Counted from the stretch's first letter, positions 49,297-60,631 are shown. The stretch is DNA of 64,000 bases from Asparagopsis taxiformis (GCA_030407315.1 JALQPE010001817.1:172574-236573), one strand, 5' to 3'. Notes: generated from the letters alone by a model not told the origin. Numbers and translations are program-made.

Positions 49297-52151
49297 GGCG
49301 TCACCAATCGTGTTGGTGCCGAAGAAGGACGGATCCTTACGTTTCTGTGTCGACTACAGGCGTTTGAACGCGAAAACGATCGCTGATTCGTACCCGCTTC
49401 CTCGTATGGAAGACTGCCTGGATTCGTTGGGCGACGCCGCCATCTTCACGACACTCGACTGTAACGCCGGTTACTGGCAAGTGCCCGTCTCCGCCGAGGA
49501 CCGTGATAAGACAACGTTTACGTCTTTCATGGGAACGTATCGCTACGTGCGAATGCCATTCGGGCTACGAAATGCCCCCGCTACGTTTCAGCGGACGTTG
49601 GACATCATCCTCTCCGGAGTACGTTGGCAATCGTGCCTTGTTTACTTAGACGACGTAATCGTCTTTTCGAAAGACCTCGAGTCTCACCTGGGTCACGTTG
49701 ACCAGGTGCTTTCCCTGCTACGCGCAGCGGGAGTAACGTTAAAGCTCACGAAGTGCTCGTTCTTTCAACCACGAGTTGACTACCTGGGGCACGTGATTAC
49801 CCCAGGGAAGCTGCACGTCGCAGCACGGAACAAGGAAGCCTTTCGTACGGCTACGTTCCCGCGAGACAAGACGCAATGTCGATCGTTTTTGGGCGCGGCC
49901 AACGTTTACCGCCGTTTCGTAAAGGCGTATGCCGAGATCGCTCGGCCACTCAACACGATGTTGAAGAAGGACGCTTCCCCCGATTGGACGAATCCAACTG
50001 ACGCGCAAACGAATGCGTTCGAAACCTTGAAGACAATACTGGTGTCGCCACCAGTATTGCACCTTCCGAAGGCGGGACGTCCGTTCATGATCGATACCGA
50101 CGCGTCGGCGTATCAGCTGGGAGCTACGTTGCTCCAGCAGCAGAACGAGGACAAGCCCAACGAATGGGTGCCGATTGGGTACTGGTCGAAGACCCTCAAC
50201 GAAACCGAACGCGGTTACTCGGCAACGGAGCGCGAGTGTTACTCCGTCGTCTGGGCGATAACGTCGCTCCGATCCTACGTAGAGGGTCAGCGATTTACCG
50301 TACGTACGGATCACGAAGCCTTACGTTGGCTGATGACGTTAACGGACGCGTCCGGACGACTACTACGATGGAGGCTACGCGTTGCCGAATTCGATTTCGA
50401 AGTTACGTACAGGCCTGGGCGCGTGCACCAGGTACCTGACGCTTTATCACGCGTGATATCTACGTATGACGACGGTCGACCCGTCGACGATGACGTACCA
50501 TCGTACGGGGACGCAGTCCTCGTGACGACTCGCAGTCGGCGACAACCCACACGAAATGGGCAAGGACGAACGACGTCGGTACGTAAAAAGGCAACGAATG
50601 CCAGGGGTCACGACGACCCGTCGAACGAGACTCGTGATGAACGAACATCGGCCACGACGGCTGGCCACGATGGCTTCGAGTTCAACCGCGACGCGACGCT
50701 CGATGACGTTCTCGACGAGGAACCGGATTTCCTCGACGAACAGCGCGCTGCCGAAGACGATTCGGCACGCGTGCCACCAGCTGACGTCCAGCTTCCCATT
50801 ACGAGGGACGAGCTTATCGAAGCTCAACGCGAGGACGCGTTCTGTCAAACGATACTGACACGACAGTCCGAGACGCAGGACGCTGCATTCTTCGAAGGCC
50901 ACGATGGCCTACTCCGACGCCGGAACCCTCACGATGAGGAACGTACACAAATCGTTGTGCCGGCTTCGTTACGGCCGCGGCTGCTGGAGTTAACGCACCA
51001 CCACGTCCTCGCTGGACATCCCGGGCAAACGCGTATGTACTATACCCTACGGAGGACGTACTACTGGCCCGCGATGGCCGCCGACATCCATGCAACGGTA
51101 CGAAACTGCGTTGGATGTGCGAAGAACCGCGTGAAGCTTCGCAAACGGACGAACCCGTTACGTTTATTTCCGGCTACGGAGCCGCTGCGAGACCTATGTA
51201 TCGACATACTAGGTCCGCTTACGAAGACCACGCGTGGTAACCGATTTATCCTCGTGATAACGGACCGCTTCACGAAGCTGACTAGAGTCGTACCTCTACG
51301 AAATATCGATTCCGCCAACGTGGCGAGCGCGTTCGTCAACGCGTGGGTCTTCTCGTATGGACCCCCACGGACGCTCATAAGCGACAACGGAAAGCAGTTC
51401 GCTGCTAAGTTTTTCCAGCGCGTCTGCAACGAAATCGGCGTGACGAACGTCTTTACGTCGACGTACCACCCCCAAACGAACGGGCAGGTGGAGCGCTACA
51501 ACAGGACGATCCTGGCGATGCTACGCAATTACGTGAACGAAAACCAGAACGACTGGGATCGATACGCATCGGCGTTAACGTTTGCGTACAACACGCATGT
51601 GCATTCGAGCACGGGCACGACGCCCTTCGATTTGATTCTCACGAATCCACCGCCACCGTTGGCGCTACACACGTCGGTAACGAACCGCGAACTACCCGAC
51701 GGGGGAGGGCGAGCCACTTACGTTCGTGAGCTCGCCACAACGATGGATAACGCGTATCGAACGCTGAAGGCCGCGCAGGCACGTTACAAACGAAATTTCG
51801 ACAAGCGAGTCCGTGTCTCGAATCGAAACATCCGCGCGGGAGAATACGTATTCATCGACCCGACGGACGGGACCACGAAGGGCACGAAGCTCGGCAACCA
51901 CGCGTTGGGACCGTTCCGCGTACTACGTAACGACGTACGAACGTTCGTCATCCAACGAGGAGACGTAGTTGAACGTGTCAACTCGGACCGCGTTGCGTAC
52001 GTGCCAACGCCGGCGAACGCGCCCCCGCCGGAGCCATACGATGCCACCGAGGCAGACCTCGACAAGAACCGCGATGGTCCGGCGTATGTAGTAGACGACC
52101 TACTAAACCATCGCGTAAACGATGACGGCACCCTAGACTTCCTCGTGAAGT

Positions 52152-52421
52152 CCCTAGTGGACATTTGTATGTATTTTGAGTATTTGTGGAGGTGGATAAG
52201 AGTACAAGGGGGTCAAAAGCATGTTGAGTGGAGGATATCCGCCCTCGAGAAAATTACTTTTATGCAATAAAATTTCGGGGGGTCAAAACCATGCTGAGTG
52301 GAGGAGTTCACGATTATATTGTGATGCTGTCTGGAGCAATCACCTCGTATTTGGAGCATACATAGAGGTTAATGGAATCATCCATATGTGCTCCATAAAA
52401 CCTTGAAAATGTCCACTAGGG
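52152..52421. mobile_element. nested CACTA-like MITE (270 bp) inside the chromodomain
   Basis: Terminal inverted repeats CCCTAGTGGACATTT and AAATGTCCACTAGGG, flanked by a 3 bp duplication AGT (52149-52151 and 52422-52424). CCCTA fits the CMCWR terminus and the 3 bp target duplication of CACTA/CMC transposons. Two subterminal direct repeats of about 25 bp (ggggtcaaaa.catg.tgagtgg at about 52208 and 52277) are also typical. It has no transposase. Confidence 0.85.
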
Positions 52422-53963
52422 AGTGGGTCGGGTATCGTAACCCTACGTGGGAGCCCCGCCGGAACGTATCTGAAGAGAGCGTCTCTCGATACTTCGCACG
52501 CGTGCGACGAGCAACAACGTGAAAGGCCACGACGGCCCCCGAAAACGCACACGAGCGTCGGGTTAAGCGCACGCGTGCGCGACGTTGCACGATGCAACAA
52601 ACGAAGGCGACGAGCCGCACGAATGAGAAGCGAAGGCACAACGAGTGGCCGGGACGTCCACCCTTGCGTTGGGGGGGCGCGATGCGTGCTAGAGCCGTCG
52701 CTCTTTTCGTTTTCGACACCATACGATGGTGGAGGCACGAGCGCCAACGAAAGATTGGACGACGAGTCCACGCGCGGACGATTCACACGATGTGAAGAGC
52801 CACGACTGGCTCGACAGTGTTGACCGTCCCACGGGCAAAGGTGACGACACCACGGGCCACGGACGGACAACACGTCAGATTTTTCGCGCGAAAAATTATA
52901 CGTGGGCCAGCGGGCCATGGACGCACGGTACGAAAAATCGGGCCGATTACAGTGCGCTAATCCGGCCAAATCTCGGGACACGCGTGCCCCGAAAATTTCG
53001 TAATTTCGGCATGTCACGTGAGCCATCGTACGTCCCCGTGGACAACCGCTGACAACGAGTCGCATCGACCAACGAGGTCAACGCCAAACAGCTCGCGAGC
53101 TAACGGCAACGTGACGCCGGAAGGCGGAGAAACGACGTAGGACGGACGCGTCCCCAACGAAGATGGCAACGGCCTCATTACGAAACTTCCCGCACGAAGC
53201 GGAACGAAGCTATACGTTAGCCGACGAATTAGACCAACGGGTCTCAGCGCACGAAGCGCGCGAGTAAAGCGCGCGAACGACGAGCCAACGAGGCCGCGAC
53301 GACGACGGCGAACCGAATCGCCATCGTGAGGCACGACGCCGAACACGGTAGCCACGTACGGCAACCACGGAACGACACAACGGTGTCCTGCCACGCGGGC
53401 ATAGCGAATGACGCGCGAAAGCGAAAAGCCCGCCGGCTAGTCGAGACGCACGAGCAAACCCGAAAGGGGTTGACCACGTACGGTCACGAAGGCTAAGACG
53501 CGCACGTCCGCATCGCAAAACGAGAAGCTAACGAGCTTAGACCCCGTTCGAATTCGAAGGCGCGCGCGGCACCGGCCACGTCGGCCAGGATACGAGCGCG
53601 TACGCGGACGTCGCTAACGATAACGACGCACGCCAACGGGCCGAACGTACGAAACGAAATACGAATACGCAACGGCGTACAAGCTGGTAGCCAACGTAAA
53701 CGGCACAGCTGAAGGCAACGTCTGCCGACGAACCTGGCTCACGTAACAGCCTCAAACGCCCGCGGGCGTGCGAAACGACTTCGTCAATCGCGTCCCCGTC
53801 GGGTTCGCAAGTCGAATAAACTAAATTACGCAACGGCGTAGAGGGCGAGCATTACGTATGCCCAGGTGCACGTCGCACCACATAACGGATGAGCTAACGA
53901 AACGCTCCTCGGACGCCGCGGCGAACGACGCCACCACGCGAAGCGGACTAGCGCAACGGTTGC

Positions 53964-54663
53964 GCCACCGGCTAACGTGAAGCCGCGGGAACGTAAAGCG
54001 CGACGGCGCTAACGGTGTTAACGGCTATACGAAAAGCCAAGCCCGCCGGCAAAGACGTTGTGAACGGAACTGCGACGCACCACGACGCACCGCCGCGTAC
54101 ACGCAACGGCGTGAAACGTCAAGCCAACTCACGCGCGAGTCGGCCTGACGTTTGGCGAATTTTCCGTCCAGCTCATCGGAGCAAATTAAAATTGGCACCG
54201 ACGTGCTACGTGCCAAAGAGCTCGAATGCTCAACGGAATTCGACACCCGACGGGGTTATCCGCACGAGGAACGACGGCGGAAACGAATTCCGAGATAGTT
54301 ACAAAATGATAACGCCACTGGCCAACGTGAAGCCGCGGGAACGTGAAGCGCGACGGCGCTAATGACGTCAATGGCTATACGAAAAGCCAAGCCCGCCGGC
54401 CACCACGTCGTCAGCGAAACCGCAACGTACTGCGACGAATTGCTGCGTACACGCCACGGCGTAGAACGTCAAACCGACTCACGTGCGAGTCGGTCTGACG
54501 TTCGATGAAATTTTCACCTAGCTCATCGGAGCAAATTAAAATTAGCACCGACGTGCTACGCGCTAAAGAGCTCGAATGCTCAACGGAATTCGACACCCGA
54601 CGGGGTCATTCGAACGAGAAGCGACGGCGGAAACGATTTCCGAGTTAGTTACTAAATGATACG
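53964..54663. repeat. tandem duplication, two copies of about 350 bp
   Basis: The stretch containing 'gtgaagccgcgggaacgt', 'gctatacgaaaagccaagcc' and 'gctcgaatgctcaacggaat' occurs at 53964 and again at 54314, offset 350, with scattered substitutions. Confidence 0.9.
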
Positions 54664-55227
54664 CACGCCAACGGGCTAAACGATCGAGGTTAACGTACCA
54701 CTCGCAGTGAAAAGCCGCCGCTACGCGCCGCCGCTTAGCCGAATAGTTACGATTTGTACGAACCTGCCAACGGGCACACGCCGCTGCGAACGCGGAAGAC
54801 GGGCTACGTAAGCCTTACGACACCCGACGGGGTAGACGCCACAACAAAAAAAATTGTGGGGAGGGGCTTAACGCTAACCCCTCCCCCGCTGCAGACGACC
54901 TGCCAACACGTATTACGAAGCTCAACGGAGCCATGCGATTACGCAAAGAAACAAACGAAGGTTTACGAAGCAGCTCGACGCTAAAAGCCTACGAGGCCTA
55001 CGACTAACCACGGAACGATGCCAACGGGCGGGCCGCGATGATTACGAAAGAGCCGGAGCGCACGCGCGCGCTCCGGCGCCGTGGCGATTCGATCAGCCAA
55101 CCGGGCCGCGTACGTTTAAACGAGATTTTTCGGGACAACTGCCACGTCCGCAGTTGTACCCGAAAAGGCGCCACGGCCCCGTGTCTCAGGCGCGTCCTGA
55201 AGGGCCTCGCGTGGCCGGGACGTCCAC

Positions 55228-55243
55228 GTGTGGGGGTGGGGCT
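55228..55243 (+). promoter_or_regulatory. polypurine tract
   Basis: gtgtgggggtggggct lies immediately before the 3' LTR, the expected place for plus-strand priming. Confidence 0.6.
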
Positions 55244-55244
55244 G

Positions 55245-55908
55245 TGTAGTATACGTGGCAATTCCGAAATTGCAAATATTTACGTTTTTCCGCGGAATTC
55301 GAATCTCGGCGGACACGACCGGCGACAGCAATGCACGAACATTGCTGGCGCATGCGCGCGCGCAACCGGCACACGTGTGCAACGAACGTACTGGCAACGG
55401 CCAACGGACCAACGGGTCCCTACGTGTGACCCACAAGGTCCTTTCCCATTCGGGGACGTTACGAACAGTGTTTACACTGTAAAGCGATGCCATCGTGGCC
55501 ATATAGGTATTGGCATCGTGCCGGGAGGGAAAGGGGACAAGACAACGATCGAGCAACGGCTCTAGTCTACGACTGACTTCTACGTTTACGTTTACGTTTG
55601 GCCTAACGAGGCTTCGTCTCCGTCGAGCTGCGTACTCCCTACCCATCGCCGCACGTAAGGCTGATTGCGTGTAGTGCCTCCGGGCTTGGTCGAGAGCGCC
55701 TCCGGTGACGTACCACCTCGTGTGCTAACGTAATCCTCGCGTGGATTGTTGCGTCGTGACGCTCGTGTCTACTCGCTAACCACTCTACCTTCTACCGTTC
55801 TAACAATACAGTCAAACACCAGCGGGTGGACTGCTCGTTTCGTTTCGTAAGGACAGCGTGTCCACTGGCTCGTACCAGCTACTACGTCTAACGAACTATC
55901 GTTCCACA
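55245..55908 (+). repeat. 3' long terminal repeat (664 bp)
   Basis: Same length as the 5' LTR at an offset of exactly 11030, and no difference was noticed on reading both. Followed by the TGGAA duplication at 55909-55913. Confidence 0.96.
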
Positions 55909-56095
55909 TGGAACGCAGCTTTTTCTAGTCTGACATCTGTGTACGGCCAACCGGGATGGCGATCGCTAAGGGAGTTCTAGAATCGCTTGCCGTGTCAGGG
56001 CGTGGTGAACCGGATCGCGCAGTTGAACTTGCGTTTCGCGCGTCGCGCGGTCGTGGTGGCGGCCGGGTGGTACAACGGCGGAACGCGCAGGGATC

Positions 56096-56754
56096 TGTAG
56101 TATACGTGACCAATTCGAAAATGGCAATTAGTTACGATTTCCGCGGAATTCTAATTTTGGGGGATTCAACTGGCGACAGCAATGTACGAGCATTGCTGGC
56201 GCATGCACGTGCGCAATCGGCACGAGTGTTCAACGAACGGAGTGGCACGCGGTCAACGGACCAATGGGTCCATACGCGCGACCCATAAGGTCCTTTATCA
56301 TTGGATGATGTTACGAACGGTGTTTACACTGTAATGTGATGCCATCGTGGCTAAATAGGTATTGGCATCGTGCCGGGAGGGAAAGGGGACAAGCATCGAA
56401 CGAGCAACGGCTCTTGTCTACGACTGAATTATAGGTTTGACGTTTACGTTTTCGCCTAACGAGGCTTCGTTTCCGTCGAGCTGCGCAATACCTACCAATC
56501 GCCATACGTGAGGCTGATCGCGTGTAGTGCCTACGGGCTTGGTTGAGAACGCCTCCGGTGACGTGCCGCCTCGTTGTCGAACGTAAACCTAGCGTGGATT
56601 GTTGCGTCGTGACTCTCGTGTCTACCGCTAACTACTCTACCTTCCTACCTACCAATACGGTCAAACACCAGCGGGTGGCACTGTTCGTTTCGTTTCGTTC
56701 AAAAGACAGCGTGTCCACTAGCTCGTACCAGCTACTCTAGAACTATTCACCACA
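56096..56754 (+). mobile_element. solo LTR (659 bp) related to the gypsy LTR
   Basis: Aligned end to end with the 664 bp LTR but clearly diverged. It starts TGTAGTATACGTGA, ends TTCACCACA, and is flanked by the 5 bp duplication GGATC (56091-56095 and 56755-56759). A complete solo LTR left by recombination between the two LTRs of an older insertion. Confidence 0.93.
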
Positions 56755-56759
56755 GGATC

Positions 56760-58698
56760 GATCGCAACACCGGATTCGCGGGCCGGCGCAAGCCGTGATC
56801 TCAGGGCGAGGTCACCGAGTAAACTCGGGCAAAACGCGATCTACGCAGGGGTCGTAAATCCCTGGCTGAGTAGTATGCGACGCAGTTCGACGGTCGATAT
56901 ACGCGGCGCGCGCGCACGTTCGTCGGCGATCGTGAGCAATCCGCACGCACAGTCTCAACGCAATCGGTCCTCGCGACGCGCTAGACGGTTAAATCGTAGC
57001 TGCGAAAGTGCTGACTGTTTATTGGTAAGGTGCGAAGTAGAACAACCATTAGTAGCTAAATACTCAGGAAAGGTTGTCCTTGCGCGGCCGGCCAGCGGAC
57101 GCGCGCTCGCACGCCAAAGGGGAAATATTTGGGAAAAAGACTTTCGTCATAAAAACTCCAAAAGGGGAAAAAGGGAAATCCGTAGAAATCGCTACACGTG
57201 GCGCCGGATTCGCGGTTTCGTGGCAACATACGCGCGCACGCGCTCGCATCGACACTCCGTGACAAGTAATCGAAACGCCACGCGTAAGCTCGCGTACTAG
57301 TTAACTAAGGCGGATGCAGGCGAATTCAACTCGACGAAATCGCAGCGAACGCGTGCGCGTCGACGAAATAAATTGCGGCACACAAGGAAAACACTATCTC
57401 TGGCCCTCTTATACGGGACTCTGACGTACAGGATTACTACATCCGAACCAATAGTTCAACTTCTGACTCGGGTAACACGTTTCAATGAGGAAGTTTTGCC
57501 GTGGATCCTTGGAGTGGGAAAACCCAAGAGGCCGCAAGATATTCACAGGATGCGAACTCTCGCTCCCGTGTCAAGCCTCCTGGTACGCAGGGAAAAACTT
57601 CTCTTAACAAAAATCGTCAAACTCAATCGCCTAGTCAATGAACGAAACGCTTCGATGCCACTCCCAGTCAATAACCGCCGGAAAGCCCAACTTAATCAAC
57701 TGCAGAAACAATTGTGACTCCAATACGGCACAAATCAGAGAATGCCTACAGCCATCGCACTGGATGAATGGAAACGAGCAAATAGTACCACTCGTCATAT
57801 ACCTGGAGCGCTATTGCGACTTGTATGAGGGGCAGTGGCAACCTTGCTGATTGGTTTGCGGCGTATAGTCGGAGATTTACACTTTAGTACGTTTGAAATC
57901 ATTGTACAGGGGCGGAGATTGCCGGTGGGCTTCGACTTGTGCCGGCCGTGCTAGATGAAGAATCCGTCGGCTTCGTTGCTGACCTACCGGGATGTTCGGT
58001 ATCAGGATTACTTCTTCTATGTATTTTTTGGATCGGGCTGGTGGATTGCCGGCCAACCTGGATTGCTGCCAGTGAACGTTTACCGCGGCGCGGTTGACTC
58101 GGGCTGCTTTTTTCCAGCGATTCACGGTGATTGACTCCTGTTTGGGCAGCCTGGGGCAGTTCCTGGGAGCCGGCTGGAGCCGCTGATCGGGTAATGCATT
58201 GTTTTCCCCCGTTATTGATGGTATGGGAACTGGGAGTAGTTGGCGGTTGGTACTCATCTCCACCAATTTCTTCGTCTACTGTTTCTTCGTACGAGGACGA
58301 GGGTGTGGACGCCGTCGATTCCTGGTCGTTGTGTCAGTCACCACTGCATGTGATAGCGGGACGGTGTCCTATACATTCTTCGGTAGCAAGCCATTCTTGT
58401 CCTTGAGTGTCACTGACGTCGGCGACATCCAGCATACCGGGGAGAGCCGGTGGGCTCCCACCTGTAACCATTATGCAGAGCAGCAGAGTCTGTGAAATTT
58501 CTAATGCTAATTAGCGACATTAACAATAAAATGAAACGTGTCAGTTTGATCAAATCCTGTTTTGGCAACTGCTCCCTGGTTACCGGGCGGCTACAAGAGG
58601 GATTTTCGGAGCGGGCGCGCGCGCTTCTCGCTCGCTCGCGCGCGTCACACGCGGCCGCAGCGCGTCGTAGCCAAGCCGAAGGGGGAGGAGAGGGTGAT
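56760..58698. other. unassigned repeat-region sequence with degenerate frames
   Basis: No family recognised. A plus frame at 57373-57717 (114 codons, helical, basic) lacks a known domain. On the minus strand about 58460-57880 a Pro/Ser/Thr-rich frame with stops (for example 'YEETVDEEIGGDEYQPP' and 'QEWLATEECIGHRPAI') could be the worn C-terminal end of a transposon polyprotein. A very GC-rich block lies at 58600-58670. Confidence 0.3.
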
Positions 58699-58743
58699 GC
58701 TTCTAGCGAAACCACAGCCGGGGGAACGGGCCCGGCAAAATCG

Positions 58744-58777
<34 letters not shown>

Positions 58778-59071
58778 TTCTAATTCTGTGAAGCAAGTTG
58801 GGAGGTGTAGAATAGGTGGGAGTGTGTGTCCGCAAGGGCGCGCACGTCAGTGAAATACCACTACTCCCAATCTTGCTTTACTTACTGGGTATGTGTGGAC
58901 CGTGGTTGCCCCTCGCGGGTGACTGCCAGTTTTGGACTCAAGACGGGGGCGTTCGCGCGCCCCCGTCGACCTCCGCCCAGGACACATTTAGGAGGGAGTT
59001 TGGCTGGGGCGGCACATCTTCTACAAGACAACGAGGGTGTCCGAAGACAAGCTCAGTGAGAACAGAAATCA
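58699..59071 (+). pseudogene. 28S (LSU) rRNA fragment 2, degenerate
   Basis: Matches the next part of LSU rRNA after fragment 1: 'tctagcgaaaccacagcc', 'ggggaaagaagaccctgttg', 'aggtgtagaataggtgggag', 'gtgaaataccactactccc', 'ggagtttggctggggcggca', ending near 'gtgagaacagaaatc'. Conserved positions are changed (for example gtTTGGctgg for GTTTGACTGG). About 50 LSU bases are missing between the two fragments. Same strand as fragment 1. Confidence 0.9.
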
Positions 59072-60555
59072 CAGGATAAGCAAAAATAGAGAATATTCCA
59101 TGGAAAATGCCGTATCGTACAGTAGAACTAGTCACCATATTTTAGCGGAACGCCCATCCCCAACGTTTGGATAAGGCCCATCGAAAAAAATGTAAAAATC
59201 ATGGGCTGAGACCAGCACGGCGATTTTGTTTTACAGTAGGCAGGAACCAAGCAGAACTATGGTGTGGCCGTGAGGTGATGGCTGAACCATGTACGGAAGG
59301 ATACGTAGGGATGGAAATGAACCACGTCCATATATGAGCAGGACGGCGGGTTGACTAGAACGGGCCAAGTCACGCAGGCACGGACTGTTGGAATGGAACC
59401 AGTACTGTATATGGGTATAGTTAGATATGGGGTGCACCGTGACTGCGATATGTGGTGGAAGGTGCAGAGAGATTCGTAGAAATAAACTATAAATTATAAT
59501 GGGCACACCGTGACGGTCCGGTGTCTGAAACCAGGCGTAAGCAGCACTCGCTGAATGGACGGTGACCAAAGTATGATTATTGTATTCATTGGAATAATTC
59601 CAGAGTAGGTGACTTTTTGCTTATGGGACGTGACCAAGCTGACTTGTGGGAACTGGTCAAACGATAATCTGGAAAGGGACCATTGACTGGGCATGTACGG
59701 CCCAAGGCAAAGCGCGGTTAGTTTCCAAACTACAGTACTGTGTAAAGCCCGGATATATTCTATTATAACACCTGCTCGTGACACTGGTATTATTCCACCG
59801 TGGAGCACTGTAATGGGTACGGTTCACTTCCACTGGATGTAGTGGTTTGTACCGTCGGGTTGGCGTGGACCATGTTCACTGGGTAGAGTAGTTGTACCGT
59901 CGGGTGGGCGTGGTCCATGTCCACTGGGTAGAGTAGTTGTACCGTCGGGTGGGCGTGGTCCATGTCCACTGGGTAGAGTGATTGTACCGTCGAGTGGGCG
60001 TGGACCATGTCCACTGGGTAGAGTGGTTGCACCGGTGGGCGCTCTGGGTAGAAACTGAAAGGTAGAATGGGCGGCGCATCGCACTTTTGCGGAGAAACTG
60101 CAGGACGGATAGGTCTGACTGAAACGATATCTAGGTAGAATGGAAATCGGCATAGGGACAATGAATTAGACTAGGTTGCAGCCAGTAGCGGGTACGCAAG
60201 ATTTACGATATGGTGTAGTGGATATGGAATAGGTAAATGGCAGCTAACGCCAAAAGTTTAACGACATGAAGATCATCTGTAGTGGAGCCAGAGCTTGAGT
60301 AAGCGGATTGTAGAGAACCCAGAAACTTCTGCTGGCACATAGATGGAAAGAAGTGGATGACACAGTGGTTAGTGCTGAAACGGTATGCCAAAAGCTCGAT
60401 TAGAAGTGAGAAAACGTAGTAATGACAGTAGCCCTGGAGAAAGACGAAACAGAAAGTAGGAAAGGCAGAAAAGTATGTTAGCAGAAGAACAACGAAGAAC
60501 CGCAGAAAAAGAGAATGGGAGGAATGGCTAAAAGACTAAATGAGCTGGAAAAACC
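59072..60555. other. repeat-region spacer including a minisatellite
   Basis: No gene recognised. The minus-strand frames 59231-60161 owe their openness to the 45 bp repeat and to composition. Confidence 0.35.
59804..60040. repeat. 45 bp minisatellite
   Basis: Four full copies start at 59849, 59894, 59939 and 59984 (each beginning gtaccgtcg.gtgggcgtgg), with a diverged copy before them and a partial copy at 60029. The period is a multiple of three, and all three minus-strand frames stay open, giving 15-residue peptide repeats such as YPVDMDHAHPTVQLL. Confidence 0.93.
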
Positions 60556-60560
60556 TTATC

Positions 60561-60631
60561 GTAGGATGGAGGCGGCGGGGCACAATCACATCCGTAGGGA
60601 TGTGATCGCACTCCGCCGCCCATCCTGCGTA
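60561..60631. repeat. long imperfect hairpin
   Basis: Arm gtaggatggaggcggc... (60561-60593) pairs with the arm ending ...gccgcccatcctgcgt (60597-60631) around a 3 nt loop; inner stem acatcc/ggatgt. Confidence 0.8.

Larger units (their letters stand above)
48713..52522 (+). pseudogene. pol: retrotransposon pol: reverse transcriptase, RNase H, integrase, chromodomain, split by two insertions
   Basis: Segment 48713-48965 holds the first part of reverse transcriptase (PYRQGPALRTIAEEQITKML). Segment 49297-52151 continues it: 'VPKKDGSLRFCVDYRRLN', the catalytic YLDD in 'CLVYLDDVIVFSKD', RNase H ('MIDTDASAYQLGATL', 'RTDHEALRWLM'), integrase zinc finger (HHHVLAGHPGQTR ... CVGCAKNR), and the integrase core with its D,D,E residues ('DLCIDILGPL', 'ISDNGKQFAAKFF', 'TNGQVERYNR'). 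Segment 52422-52522 completes a chromodomain begun at about 52086. The breaks are the nested solo LTR and the nested MITE. Each adds a multiple of three bases but brings stop codons. Confidence 0.93.
52523..55244. other. non-coding 3' region of the retrotransposon
   Basis: About 2.7 kb between the end of pol and the 3' LTR, very rich in acg/cga trinucleotides, without a recognised domain on either strand. Minus-strand frames such as 53065-52340 are compositional. It contains the tandem duplication at 53964-54663 and ends in a purine-rich tract. Confidence 0.6.
44215..55908 (+). mobile_element. Ty3/gypsy LTR retrotransposon with chromodomain, 11.7 kb, interrupted
   Basis: Two 664 bp direct LTRs (44215-44878 and 55245-55908) with TG...CA ends, a 5 bp target duplication TGGAA, a TGG-starting primer-binding-like site right after the 5' LTR, and a purine tract before the 3' LTR define the element. 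Coding order is gag (with zinc knuckle), aspartic protease, reverse transcriptase, RNase H, integrase, chromodomain, which is the Ty3/gypsy order with a chromovirus-type tail. The pol region is broken by frame changes between protease and reverse transcriptase, by a nested solo LTR (48966-49296) and by a nested MITE (52152-52421). A 2.7 kb non-coding stretch with a tandem duplication separates pol from the 3' LTR. The copy cannot make a full polyprotein itself. Confidence 0.96.

Noticed and set aside
52340..53065. 241-codon minus-strand frame at the end of the retrotransposon
   Set aside because: It is antisense to the chromodomain and crosses the MITE junction; composition explains its openness.
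59804..60040. CRISPR-like array
   Set aside because: The 45 bp units abut with no unique spacers and the genome is eukaryotic; it is a minisatellite.
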